DNA of 23,099 nt from a virus. Made by a program: the position numbers and the translations under genes. Location of the stretch: positions 1-23,099 of IMG/VR virus record IMGVR_UViG_3300025941_000100. One strand, written 5' to 3'. Under the pieces are notes generated by a model. That model did not search any database, was not told the origin of the DNA, and worked only from the letters and a program-made list of their open reading frames with translations. Below, piece by piece: positions 13,508-20,292 of the stretch (position 1 is the stretch's first letter; each line of letters starts with the position of its first letter).

Positions 13508-14091
13508 CCACACAGCGCGAGCGCATCGAGGCGACAGCTACCGATGTGCGCTCGCGCTTCACGCTCGACGCGTACATCAGGCGTGCCATCGCCGAGCAGA
13601 TCAACAGCCAGTGGGCGCTCAGCCTGCGCGCAGAGCAGGCGGACCGGGCAGACCGCGCCGAGACGATGATGTCGACGTTCGACTATCACTTCGCCAAGCG
13701 CTACCTGCTGCACCCTGCCGAGCGCGACAAGGCGCGTGCCGCGCTGGCCGCGGTGCCGACCAACATCCGCTCGGACCTCGAGCTCCAGGCATCTCGCCTC
13801 GCCACCGGGGTGTACCGCCATCTCGGTGCCGAGGAGCGCCGCCGCATGGCCGAGGTGAGATGCATGCTCGCCGATGCGATCATGCATCTCGACGCGTTGG
13901 AGTTCAGCGAGTGCAAGCGTCAGATCGTCGATGCCGACCACGCCATCAACTACCTGCTCAGCGCGGCGCGCAATGCCGACCGCGCCACGCGGCGCAAGCT
14001 GGAGACGGACACGCTCCTGCGTGAGCGTCTCAACGTGGTCAGCCGCCATCTGCGTGCCGATGCGGCAGCGCTCAGATCGGTGGCCCTATGA
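13504..14091 (+). CDS. Unrecognised 195-aa alpha-helical protein
   Basis: ATG 13504 overlaps the previous stop. The product is almost fully helical and highly charged (for example RAEQADRADRAETMMSTF and LQASRLATGVYRHLGAEERR), with His and Arg spread through the C-terminal half (EFSECKRQIVDADHAINYLL, then SRHLRADAAALRS). No catalytic motif, signal peptide or membrane helix is seen. It could be a helical-bundle structural or DNA-binding accessory. Coupled to the next gene by ATGA. Confidence 0.75.
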   Translation: MTTQRERIEATATDVRSRFTLDAYIRRAIAEQINSQWALSLRAEQADRADRAETMMSTFDYHFAKRYLLHPAERDKARAALAAVPTNIRSDLELQASRLATGVYRHLGAEERRRMAEVRCMLADAIMHLDALEFSECKRQIVDADHAINYLLSAARNADRATRRKLETDTLLRERLNVVSRHLRADAAALRSVAL

Positions 14092-14288
14092 GTCACTACG
14101 TGCTGGCGGTACCAGTGGCTCTCGACGACTACGCCTCATGGGCCCCATTCGCCGATGACACGGGGATGGGCTACCGCGGGATGGATGCCGACGGCAACGA
14201 GCGGATCATCATGCTGCACCCGAGCGACGAGGGGCTGAAGCTCTTCGTCGACGGTGAACTCATGAGCACGTACCGGGTCGGTGGGTAG
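14088..14288 (+). CDS. Unrecognised 66-aa protein
   Basis: ATG 14088 overlaps the previous stop. A compact beta-rich sequence (MSHYVLAVPVALDDYASW; GYRGMDADGNERIIMLHP; KLFVDGELMSTYRVGG) with no cysteine. It ends the operon that begins at 12851. Function unknown. Confidence 0.65.
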   Translation: MSHYVLAVPVALDDYASWAPFADDTGMGYRGMDADGNERIIMLHPSDEGLKLFVDGELMSTYRVGG

Positions 14289-14329
14289 TGGCGATTTCGA
14301 CAACCAGCCCCTGACCAGCAACCACATGA

Positions 14330-14359
14330 GAGCCCCTTCCCGGCAACGGGGAGGGGCTC
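14330..14359 (+). terminator. Operon-boundary hairpin B
   Basis: GAGCCCCTTCCC (14330-14341) pairs with 14348-14359, 12 bp with one G-T pair and loop GGCAAC. The stretch GGGGCTCGTGGTCGTTCTC that follows almost repeats the one after hairpin A (GGGGCTCGTCGTCGTTCTC), so the two boundaries are related sequences. Confidence 0.65.
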
Positions 14360-14452
14360 GTGGTCGTTCTCTGGCTCAGCGTTCCGAGCTCTCTCGGCGC
14401 GCTCAGCCGGTGCACGACCGTGCATCGGGAACCAACCAGACAAGGAAGAACC

Positions 14453-16066
14453 ATGCCAGATACGCAAGCAATCGCCCGCGCTCAGATCGTGGCCGCAATG
14501 GCCGCAGCACGAGGGCAGGTGATGACCGCGGACGAGTCGATCCGCCGTCACAACGAGAACACGCGGGCGATGTTCCTCGCCTCCAACCCGGACACGCCGC
14601 TGGAGGAGGCGCGTGACGTGCTCGACGCGGCGATCACCGCCGCCAACGAGTACAACACGACGCAGCGCCTGTTCCACCACCGCCCCGGTGATGGTGCGAT
14701 CGCCACCAACGCCGTGATGCACGACCTGTTCGGGCAGCTGCTCGGGATGAAGACGTGGGTCCAGGATCCACAGCAGCTGAACGTCGAGATCGGCTGGAAG
14801 CAGAACAAGCTCGTGCCCTGGGGGCTGTGCAAGCTGCCCCCCGAGTTCGGGCGCAAAGCGGTGATGGAGATCGGCGCCGGTAGCGACCCGGTCTACGGGT
14901 CGGTGCTGCGCCTGTCGGTGTCAGCGGTGAAGAAGGTGCAGGCCGCGGTCGAGGAGCTCTTCGACCGCGTCGCCCGGTACCTCGACGAGAACTCGATCTA
15001 TCGCGGCAAGGCGGTCTTCGCCACCGAGGTGCCGCAGTTCATCGACCTCAACAAGCCAGCCAAGGAACTGGTCTTCACCGCCCGCACCTGGGACCGGCTC
15101 AACCTCAAGCTGTTCAGCCTCATCGAGAAGGAGGGCATCCACATCGAACTGGGCAACGACGGCAAGATGATTATCTGGCTCGAGGGTGACTACGGCGTCG
15201 GCAAGTCGGAACTGATCGACCAGCTGACGCGCCTGGCCATCGCCCACGGGTTCGGGGTGGTGCAGTGCAGGCCGGAGGACAACTTCGACTACGCCCTGCA
15301 GATGGCGCACATGAACAATCCGCGCAACTTCGTGTTCCTTGAGGACGCCGAGTCGATCGCCGGGGTGACCAACCCCTTCGACGTCTCCAAGGTCCTCGAC
15401 CAACTCGATGGCTCGAAGGCCAAGACGTTGCGTCAGACCGTGTTCGTGTTCACCACCAACCACATCGAGAAGATCACCAAGGGATCGACCCGATACGGCA
15501 GGACCGAGGCGATCATCCACCTCGGCAACCTCGACCGCGAGGCGTGCGAGCGCCTCGCCTACATCGAGTTGGGTGACACCCTGGCCGACGACGTCGACTT
15601 CGACCGCGTCTACGCGGCGATGGGTGGGATCGTCCTCGACGACGGGGGCCTGCCCGCCCTCAGCGACGAGGGCGGTCTCATCTTCAAGGCCGAGGCCGAC
15701 ATCACCCCGGCGTTCATGCGCCAGGCGTTCAACTACGCCAAGACGGCCAGTGCGATCCGTCACGGGCTCGGGCGCAAGGTGACCACCGAAGACATCCTCG
15801 CCGGGGTCGACGACCAGACGGAGCAGCTGGCGATTCACCGCAAGGCGCCAGAGGCCAGGCCGCGCGAGGCACTCAGTGCCTCGCTCAGCAATGCACTCAG
15901 CCCGATGGTGCAGAGCGTCGTCAGGGGAATGCTGGAGAGCTACACCCCGACCATCTACGAGCAGGCCCGCGAAGCGGCGGACTCGGTCGTGGAGTCCCGC
16001 ATCCACGGGGCGGCGATCAACCGCGAGGCCGACGGTGAGACCTGGGCGCGGGTGTCGACCCAATGA
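14453..16066 (+). CDS. AAA+ ATPase
   Basis: 537 aa, ATG 14453 after the leader AACCAGACAAGGAAGA (14434-14449). The AAA+ core in residues about 235-440 has Walker A GDYGVGKS (245-252), Walker B FVFLED (293-298) and sensor 1 ending FTTNH (N336), followed by TRYGRTEAIIHLGNLDRE, which resembles the arginine-finger region of FtsH/ARC-type ATPases (SRPGRxE-like). The N-terminal 230 residues are an unrecognised domain and the C-terminal 100 are helical. It likely remodels or unfolds a protein partner, or helps phage replication; no substrate can be named. It heads a run of unknown genes to 17513. Confidence 0.85.
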   Translation: MPDTQAIARAQIVAAMAAARGQVMTADESIRRHNENTRAMFLASNPDTPLEEARDVLDAAITAANEYNTTQRLFHHRPGDGAIATNAVMHDLFGQLLGMKTWVQDPQQLNVEIGWKQNKLVPWGLCKLPPEFGRKAVMEIGAGSDPVYGSVLRLSVSAVKKVQAAVEELFDRVARYLDENSIYRGKAVFATEVPQFIDLNKPAKELVFTARTWDRLNLKLFSLIEKEGIHIELGNDGKMIIWLEGDYGVGKSELIDQLTRLAIAHGFGVVQCRPEDNFDYALQMAHMNNPRNFVFLEDAESIAGVTNPFDVSKVLDQLDGSKAKTLRQTVFVFTTNHIEKITKGSTRYGRTEAIIHLGNLDREACERLAYIELGDTLADDVDFDRVYAAMGGIVLDDGGLPALSDEGGLIFKAEADITPAFMRQAFNYAKTASAIRHGLGRKVTTEDILAGVDDQTEQLAIHRKAPEARPREALSASLSNALSPMVQSVVRGMLESYTPTIYEQAREAADSVVESRIHGAAINREADGETWARVSTQ

Positions 16067-16067
16067 G

Positions 16068-16077
16068 AGGAGGTGAG
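16068..16077 (+). promoter_or_regulatory. Consensus Shine-Dalgarno for the 52-aa gene
   Basis: AGGAGGTGAG matches the anti-Shine-Dalgarno end of 16S rRNA almost completely, with about 6 bases to ATG 16080. It is the strongest ribosome binding site seen in this window and implies high translation. Confidence 0.8.
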
Positions 16078-16079
16078 AA

Positions 16080-16238
16080 ATGAACGTCGGAGAACTGAAG
16101 AGTGACCTCGACAACTACGGCGACCACGTCACGGTGATCGTTCGCCGTGAGGTCGGTGACGACATCGAGGAGTCGGACATCCAGGAAGTCGATGACCAGA
16201 CCACGCCCGATGGCGTGTACGTCGTCATCATCGTCTGA
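16080..16238 (+). CDS. 52-aa small phage protein
   Basis: Too short for many callers, but it has a near-perfect Shine-Dalgarno (16068-16077). The N-terminus MNVGELKSDLDNYGDHVTV resembles the 'TVxELIxxLxxxxxDxxVxV' pattern of many small phage proteins; the tail is acidic and hydrophobic (DDQTTPDGVYVVIIV). It sits 14 bases after the AAA+ stop, so is probably co-transcribed with it. Function unknown. Confidence 0.75.
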   Translation: MNVGELKSDLDNYGDHVTVIVRREVGDDIEESDIQEVDDQTTPDGVYVVIIV

Positions 16239-16244
16239 CAGTCA

Positions 16245-16282
16245 CGCGGCGGCAGGTTGGATTTGCCCAACCTGCCGCCGCG
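16245..16282 (+). terminator. Operon-boundary hairpin C
   Basis: Perfect 16-bp stem: 16245-16260 (CGCGGCGGCAGGTTGG) with 16267-16282, loop ATTTGC. It starts 6 bases after the stop of the 52-aa gene and is followed by the leader AACCAGACAAGGAGA (16297-16311). No U-run follows. Confidence 0.65.
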
Positions 16283-16317
16283 CCATCTGCAATCACAACC
16301 AGACAAGGAGAAAGCTA

Positions 16318-16704
16318 ATGACCAAGACACCTGAACGCCTGTGGAAGGGCGAAGAACTGGCGGTCTACGAGTACCTCGAGTGCGGCGCGCTGCAGCACAA
16401 CTGGATCCTCGTGGAGTCCAAGCACTGGGAGGGCAGCTTCGGCGAGAAGATCACTCGGCGCTGCATCCAGTGCAACGCCGAGCGTCGCCAGCTGGTGATG
16501 CGCGACAGCCGCAGGGTGCTGTCCAACTACTACGTGTACCCGCCGCGCTACCGATTCGCCAAGGGCGAGCGGCCGTCGCGGCTGGACATGCTGTTGATGA
16601 TGACGGACACCAAGCGGCGCAAGCGCTTCACGCGCGAGGCCGAGATCAGCCACACCAAGCCGACGGCACTGGCCAGAAGGGAGGTGAAGGGCAATGGACG
16701 ATGA
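16318..16704 (+). CDS. Zinc-ribbon protein, 'C..H-W..C-x2-C' actinophage type
   Basis: 128 aa, ATG 16318 behind Shine-Dalgarno AAGGAG. C22, H27 (ECGALQHNW), C49 and C52 (RRCIQCNAERRQL) give the zinc site, and the aromatic YYVYPPRYRFAKGERPSRLD follows. From memory, this pattern (aspartate/cysteine, H-x-W, R-C-x2-C-x2-R/E-R, then a Y-x-Y-P segment) recurs in small proteins of actinophages and actinobacterial mobile elements, where it is annotated hypothetical or zinc ribbon. The C-terminus is basic. Probably nucleic-acid binding. It overlaps the next gene by 11 bases. Confidence 0.75.
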   Translation: MTKTPERLWKGEELAVYEYLECGALQHNWILVESKHWEGSFGEKITRRCIQCNAERRQLVMRDSRRVLSNYYVYPPRYRFAKGERPSRLDMLLMMTDTKRRKRFTREAEISHTKPTALARREVKGNGR

Positions 16705-17353
16705 GCCCAAGGTCCGCGGGGTCGTGTTCGGCTTCGGCGACTTCGACTCGGTCGACCCCGAGTACGCCGCTGGGGCCGAGGTCGACTTCAGCGTCGGCTT
16801 CGAGGAGATGTACGACCACGCCATCACGATGGCGCGCGAGCACAAGGCCGAAGCGGTCGTCGCCGGGCCCGCCGATCTCGAGGACCAGTGCCTCGTGGTC
16901 ATGCCGCAGGGCAGCTTCCACTGCCCGATCCGCCAGCTGTGCGACGGCATGGCGATCAACCCGCCGGAGGCGATCGCCATCTCGCTGCAGACACTGAGAC
17001 CGGTGATGGGTAAGCCCATCGCCGTGCTGGTGCTGTTCGAGACGGTGTTCCGTGTCCAGCAGCAGGGTCAGGCCCGCCCGGCGCGGGGCGAGATCGCCGA
17101 GCTCTGGCACGCCGGTACCGACGTCAACATCAAGGAGGCACTGACCGTGATTGTGGCCACGCCCGCCCGCGTCGCCGTCGAGTTCATGCCGTACCACTAC
17201 GGCGACGGCTCGGTGGTGTGGGACGAGGGCAGCCGCCGCGACCTCTACAGCACCGACGGCTGGCCCGACATCGGAGTCGATGACGGGACCGGGGTCACCG
17301 AGGCGGTTCGTGCCGCATTCAGCGAGGAAGGAGGACCAGATGGATCTGAGTGA
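16694..17353 (+). CDS. Unrecognised 219-aa protein
   Basis: ATG 16694 with a GGGAGGTGA Shine-Dalgarno just upstream, inside the preceding gene. The sequence has alternating strands and helices (VRGVVFGFGDFDSVDPEYAA; VVAGPADLEDQCLVVM; KPIAVLVLFETVFRV; LTVIVATPARVAVEFM) and an acidic C-terminus, suggesting a globular cytoplasmic protein. Two cysteines only; no nucleotide-binding or catalytic motif is evident. Function unknown. Confidence 0.78.
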   Translation: MDDEPKVRGVVFGFGDFDSVDPEYAAGAEVDFSVGFEEMYDHAITMAREHKAEAVVAGPADLEDQCLVVMPQGSFHCPIRQLCDGMAINPPEAIAISLQTLRPVMGKPIAVLVLFETVFRVQQQGQARPARGEIAELWHAGTDVNIKEALTVIVATPARVAVEFMPYHYGDGSVVWDEGSRRDLYSTDGWPDIGVDDGTGVTEAVRAAFSEEGGPDGSE

Positions 17354-17513
17354 TCACGAGCTCGAGCTCATGGCCGTTGACATTGGCTCGGCGATCACCG
17401 CGATCGTGCGCAAGACAGAGCGCACAGGACAGGACCAGGGCGTGGACGAGCACCGACAGCTGCTCGGCCGCGTCCTCGAAGAACAACTGAAGCGCAGGCG
17501 CGCCAGCGCCTGA
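17340..17513 (+). CDS. 57-aa helical protein
   Basis: ATG 17340 overlaps the preceding gene by 14 bases and has a strong Shine-Dalgarno, GGAAGGAGG. Sequence: an acidic N-terminal helix (MDLSDHELELMAVDIG), then SAITAIVRKTERTG and a basic amphipathic helix (LLGRVLEEQLKRRRASA). No family recognised. Closed by hairpin D. Confidence 0.65.
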   Translation: MDLSDHELELMAVDIGSAITAIVRKTERTGQDQGVDEHRQLLGRVLEEQLKRRRASA

Positions 17514-17519
17514 CACCAG

Positions 17520-17554
17520 CAGGGCCCGCTCGGTGCGCTACCGAGCGGGCCCTG
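17520..17554 (+). terminator. Operon-boundary hairpin D
   Basis: Perfect 15-bp stem, CAGGGCCCGCTCGGT (17520-17534) with 17540-17554, loop GCGCT, starting 6 bases after the stop of the 57-aa gene. It is followed by AACCGGAATCAAGGAGA (17567-17583), a variant of the shared leader. Confidence 0.65.
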
Positions 17555-17591
17555 GCGTCAGCCCCGAACCGGAATCAAGGAGACAACAGAA

Positions 17592-17960
17592 ATGATGACA
17601 CGAGAACAGGTGATCGACAAGATCGCCGAGATATTCATCAACCACTCGGACAGCGAGGGCTCATGGGAGGGAGCCGACATCTGCGAGGCGGTGATGGGGT
17701 TCCTCACCGATGAGGGCCGCGACCGCCTCGCCCAGTGCGGGGTGTGCTCGACGTGGTGGCCGGTTGCCATCTACGACGACTGCCCGTACTGGGACGACCA
17801 TGACTGCGGTGGCTGCGGCAACCGCAACGACGAGTGCAGCTGCGACGACTGTCCCGACTGCGGCATCTACCAGGATGACTGCGAGTGCCCGCGCTGTACC
17901 AAGTGCGGCGAGACGGCGCGCAACTGCACGCACTCCGTGGAGGAGGCGGTGTTCCAGTGA
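17592..17960 (+). CDS. Cys-rich 122-aa protein, multiple CxxC knuckles
   Basis: ATG 17592 after an AAGGAG Shine-Dalgarno. Residues 1-45 look like a helical domain (TREQVIDKIAEIFINHSD...ICEAVMGFLTDEGRDR). Residues 49-112 carry 14 of the 15 cysteines, at 49, 52, 64, 72, 75, 82, 84, 87, 90, 97, 99, 102, 105 and 112, with many acidic residues (DECSCDDCPDCGIYQDDCEC). This could bind three zinc ions or more, or act as a metal store. No known family matches from memory. The stop overlaps the next GTG. Confidence 0.75.
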   Translation: MMTREQVIDKIAEIFINHSDSEGSWEGADICEAVMGFLTDEGRDRLAQCGVCSTWWPVAIYDDCPYWDDHDCGGCGNRNDECSCDDCPDCGIYQDDCECPRCTKCGETARNCTHSVEEAVFQ

Positions 17961-18166
17961 GCGACAGCCGCAACTTCCGCAGTGATCGCCACAGCCTCTA
18001 CTGCGGGTGGGTGGTCGCTCAGCTGATGGTGATGACCAAGCTGTGCGTGCGCCCCGTCGGCGACGAGGACGGCAACTGGCTACCTCGTGTGCGCTTCATC
18101 ATGCCCGATCCGAAGCAGTCCTTCGAGCTCGAGATACCAGAGCCCGACCCGGACTGGTTCCGCTAA
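17957..18166 (+). CDS. Unrecognised 69-aa protein
   Basis: GTG 17957 overlaps the preceding TGA (GTGA). Two cysteines, a hydrophobic middle (YCGWVVAQLMVMTKLCVRPV) and an acidic, Pro-rich end (ELEIPEPDPDWF). Last gene of the rightward block. Function unknown. Confidence 0.65.
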   Translation: MSDSRNFRSDRHSLYCGWVVAQLMVMTKLCVRPVGDEDGNWLPRVRFIMPDPKQSFELEIPEPDPDWFR

Positions 18167-18172
18167 CCAACC

Positions 18173-18216
18173 AAGCCCCCGCAACTGACTGACTCCTCGG
18201 TCAGTTGCGGGGGCTT
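18173..18216. terminator. Intrinsic terminator at a convergent boundary
   Basis: Perfect 17-bp stem: 18173-18189 (AAGCCCCCGCAACTGAC) with 18200-18216, loop of 10 bases, running into TTTT. It starts 7 bases after the last rightward gene and separates it from the leftward lysis block. The right side works best for plus-strand transcripts; the minus strand has no T-run, but the hairpin is symmetrical. Confidence 0.9.
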
Positions 18217-18276
18217 TTGCGCGCCCCGAATTATGCCGTTGGGGGCAGTAGATCGCGCCGCAGCGGCGGGAAGGGG

Positions 18277-18701
18277 CTATTCGGGCTCGTCGATGTCGTG
18301 CTGGGTGATGTCGTCGTGCTGCTGGTCGATGTCGATGTCGTCACCTCCGTGGTCGTGGTTGAGGAACTTGAGGATGTGGTTGGCGTGGAAGATGTCGTCG
18401 ACGATGTGCTGGTCGGACTCACGCTTGAGCTTGTGGATGGCGGCACGGAAGTCGTCGTTGATGTCGGCACCTCCGTCGTCGTGGTCGTCGTGGCGACGAC
18501 AGTGTTGGGGACGCAGTCGGGGCAGGTCGTGGTCGTTGAGCCAGCCGCGGTCGTAGAGGCCATAGGCGACGTTGAAGTGGTGCTGGTACCAGGCTGGGTC
18601 GTGGTAGTTGGCGATGGTGGCCAGTACCCACTTCCAGCCGTTCCCGCGTAGAACAGCACGGTGCCGATGACGGCGGCAACAACCAGCGCGAAGCGCTTCA
18701 C
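18277..18701 (-). CDS. Membrane-anchored His/Asp-rich protein, apparently frameshifted
   Basis: Two frames overlap. Frame A (GTG 18701 to stop at 18231) begins MKRFALVVAAVIGTVLFYAG, a good membrane anchor with normal codon choice, then becomes a long Thr/Ser run. Frame B (ATG 18705 to stop at 18277) starts poorly but from about 18640 reads NGWKWVLATIANYHDPAWYQ, then FRAAIHKLKRESDQHIVDDI, a structured His/Asp-rich sequence with third positions nearly all G/C. The natural reading joins A's anchor to B's tail by a -1 shift near 18640-18650. It may be a programmed shift, a recent indel, or a sequencing error; an overprinted pair is also possible. Both starts overlap the upstream stop. It closes the lysis block. 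Confidence 0.55.
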
Positions 18702-18892
18702 TCATCTCTCCGATCGATCCGACGCCAGCTGAACACGTTCTCGATCGGCAGCACGCCGACCATCACCATCCCGACAGCGAGCTGTCCGAGCCGCTCCTCG
18801 GGGTTGACGAGGGCGTTGCCGATCACCCAGCATCCCAACCCGAACACGATGAGGCGCCGCACGAACGTGAAGACGACCTCGGCGGTGGACAC
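18698..18892 (-). CDS. Two-segment membrane protein, holin candidate
   Basis: 64 aa, GTG at 18892, two bases after the endolysin stop. Residues about 5-28 (EVVFTFVRRLIVFGLGCWVIG) and 37-53 (QLAVGMVMVGVLPIENV) are membrane segments, with a charged link PEER and a basic C-terminus WRRIDRR. Small size, two helices, charged tail and adjacency to the endolysin fit a class II-type holin, which would make the pore for lysis. The small membrane protein at 19892-20083 is a rival candidate. Confidence 0.6.
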   Translation of the reverse strand: MSTAEVVFTFVRRLIVFGLGCWVIGNALVNPEERLGQLAVGMVMVGVLPIENVFSWRRIDRRDE

Positions 18893-18894
18893 AT

Positions 18895-19662
18895 CTACTT
18901 GCCGACCTTGGCGTGCCGGGCCGATGCGGTCTGGTTGCCGTAGATCCCGTCGACGACCACGCCGAGCGCCTTCTGGGCGACCCTGGTGGCGGCGTCGGTC
19001 TTGGCACCGAACTGCCCGTCGGGAACGATCGTTACCACGTACTCGTTGCGCAGGATCGTCTGCCACCAGGTGACGCGGCCATCGGGTGCACCGCTCATCT
19101 TGGTCGAGGCGTCGGTCGCCCCCTGCTTGAACGATGGGCTGCCCGGCGGTGTCGCCAGCACCTCGGGTGGGTGCGGTGCGTGACCGGGCAGTGAGAACGC
19201 CTGCAGCACCCACGGTGCGGTGCGCCAGCGCCGCGAGGCGGGGATCTCCGCTGGCTGGATGTGCCACGGCTCGTTGCCGATCATCTTGAACGAGCGCAGC
19301 CCGTAGGAGGCGAGGCGCTCCTCCATCCACGCCCACGACAGGTTGGGCACCGTGTCGATGGCGACGGCTCCGCCGCTGACACCGTCAGCGGGGAAGCCTT
19401 CGTGGTTCGAGTTGCCGGGCGCGGCGAAGCCAGTCGGTGGCGGGTTGGGCTGGATGCGCCAGCCCGTGCCCACCCCGAGGTGCACGCCCTGGGTCAGGGC
19501 GTACTGCATCAGCGCCGAGTAGCGCCGCCAGAACTCGGGATGCAGGTTGTACACCGTTCGCCTGGTCTGGTACTGCTCGATGGTCAGCATCGTGCCCATG
19601 CCTGCCACCCCGGCCCCGTCCTGGGCGTACCCGTAGGGGTACGTGTTGGGCGGGACCGTCAC
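18895..19662 (-). CDS. Endolysin: M15-type peptidase with peptidoglycan-binding domain
   Basis: 255 aa, GTG start overlapping the preceding stop (GTGA). The peptidase domain carries GTGWRIQPNP, NSNHEGFPADG with H87, AVAID with D103 and GNEPWHIQ with E131 and H134: the H-D-E-H zinc and catalytic set of VanY/DD-carboxypeptidase (M15) enzymes. The C-terminal segment around 210-250 (PDGQFGAKTDAATRVAQKAL, then GVVVDGIYGNQT) matches a PG_binding_1 repeat (FG..T..A...Q...G...DG..G..T). It would cleave stem-peptide links in the host wall. There is no signal peptide, so it depends on a holin. Confidence 0.88.
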   Translation of the reverse strand: MTVPPNTYPYGYAQDGAGVAGMGTMLTIEQYQTRRTVYNLHPEFWRRYSALMQYALTQGVHLGVGTGWRIQPNPPPTGFAAPGNSNHEGFPADGVSGGAVAIDTVPNLSWAWMEERLASYGLRSFKMIGNEPWHIQPAEIPASRRWRTAPWVLQAFSLPGHAPHPPEVLATPPGSPSFKQGATDASTKMSGAPDGRVTWWQTILRNEYVVTIVPDGQFGAKTDAATRVAQKALGVVVDGIYGNQTASARHAKVGK

Positions 19663-19760
19663 TCGTCGTCCTCCTCGTCGATGTCCTCGTCGGCGTCGAC
19701 GTCCGGCTCGGGCACCTCATCGGGATCGACAGCTGGTTCGTACGGTGGCGTGTCACTCAT
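19659..19760 (-). CDS. 33-aa acidic peptide
   Basis: ATG 19760 with an excellent Shine-Dalgarno (GGGGAGGTGA) at the end of the previous gene, and a stop overlapping the endolysin GTG. The product is very acidic (DVDADEDIDEEDDE) with a Pro-rich start. Its main role may be to couple ribosomes into the endolysin, or it may be an acidic partner of the basic 42-aa protein just upstream; both are inference. Confidence 0.55.
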   Translation of the reverse strand: MSDTPPYEPAVDPDEVPEPDVDADEDIDEEDDE

Positions 19761-19763
19761 GGT

Positions 19764-19892
19764 TCACCTCCCCTTGCGGGCTTGGGCGTTGGAGATCTTG
19801 GCAGCCTTCGTCTTGGAGTAGCCCTTGTTCTTCAGCGCCTCGTACACCTTCGGCTTCTTGACCGAGGGACCGGGCGTCTTGCCGCCGGGCAT
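19764..19892 (-). CDS. 42-aa basic protein with 'SKTKAAKISNA' motif
   Basis: ATG 19892. The sequence MPGGKTPGPSVKKPKVYEAL followed by KNKGYSKTKAAKISNAQARK matches, from memory, a common short actinobacterial and phage pattern (P-x-V-K-x-P-x-x-Y-E-A-L...G-x-S-K-x-x-A-A-x-I-x-N-A) of unknown role. Possibly a helix-turn-helix nucleic-acid-binding module. It sits between a membrane protein and the acidic peptide. Confidence 0.7.
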   Translation of the reverse strand: MPGGKTPGPSVKKPKVYEALKNKGYSKTKAAKISNAQARKGR

Positions 19893-20083
19893 CAGTCCCC
19901 CGTGGTCAGTGCTACCCAGCCGAGCGCCATGCAGGCGAACCCACAGACGATCAGCAGCCAGCTGTAGTCCCACGTCGACGAGCGCGCGGCGATGAGACGT
20001 ACTGCTTCGATCACGAACAGGATGAACGCCACCAGGAACATGATCTCCCCGAACGCGTTCGAGGTCATGATCTCGGCGAGCAT
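19892..20083 (-). CDS. 63-aa two-segment membrane protein
   Basis: ATG 20083 (a GTG one codon upstream is equally possible). Segments FGEIMFLVAFILFVIEAVRL and WLLIVCGFACMALGWVALTT are clear membrane helices, joined by AARSSTWDYS. Small two-helix proteins like this in actinophage lysis or tail regions are often called membrane proteins or holins. It lies three genes upstream of the endolysin, so it is a second holin candidate. Confidence 0.72.
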   Translation of the reverse strand: MLAEIMTSNAFGEIMFLVAFILFVIEAVRLIAARSSTWDYSWLLIVCGFACMALGWVALTTGD

Positions 20084-20292
20084 CACCGATGAACCTGTTT
20101 GGCTGACGTCGGCGAACCCTTGCCGCGGCCATGCTCCCCGCCGAGGGCGTTACCCATGGAGTCCCGGGTTGTGTAAGCGAACCGCTTCTTCGGCATCGGC
20201 TTGGCCTTGCCAGCGGTCGACTTCGAGGCGCGGGGTGCACCCGCCTGCCCCGGTGTTCCGTACTTCTTCGGCGGTGGCTGCTTCGTGGCCAT
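20083..20292 (-). CDS. 69-aa basic, low-complexity protein
   Basis: ATG 20292, AAGGAG upstream. Rich in Lys, Pro, Gly and Ser (KQPPPKKYGTPGQAG; KSTAGKAKPMPKKRFAYTTR) with no hydrophobic core, so probably disordered and nucleic-acid or virion associated. The stop overlaps the following gene. No family recognised. Confidence 0.65.
   Translation of the reverse strand: MATKQPPPKKYGTPGQAGAPRASKSTAGKAKPMPKKRFAYTTRDSMGNALGGEHGRGKGSPTSAKQVHR

Noticed and set aside
18205-18651. Plus-strand frame rich in Val and Asp opposite the His/Asp-rich gene
   Set aside because: It is the complement of the GAC/CAC/ATC-rich real frame, giving Val runs; it also begins inside the terminator.
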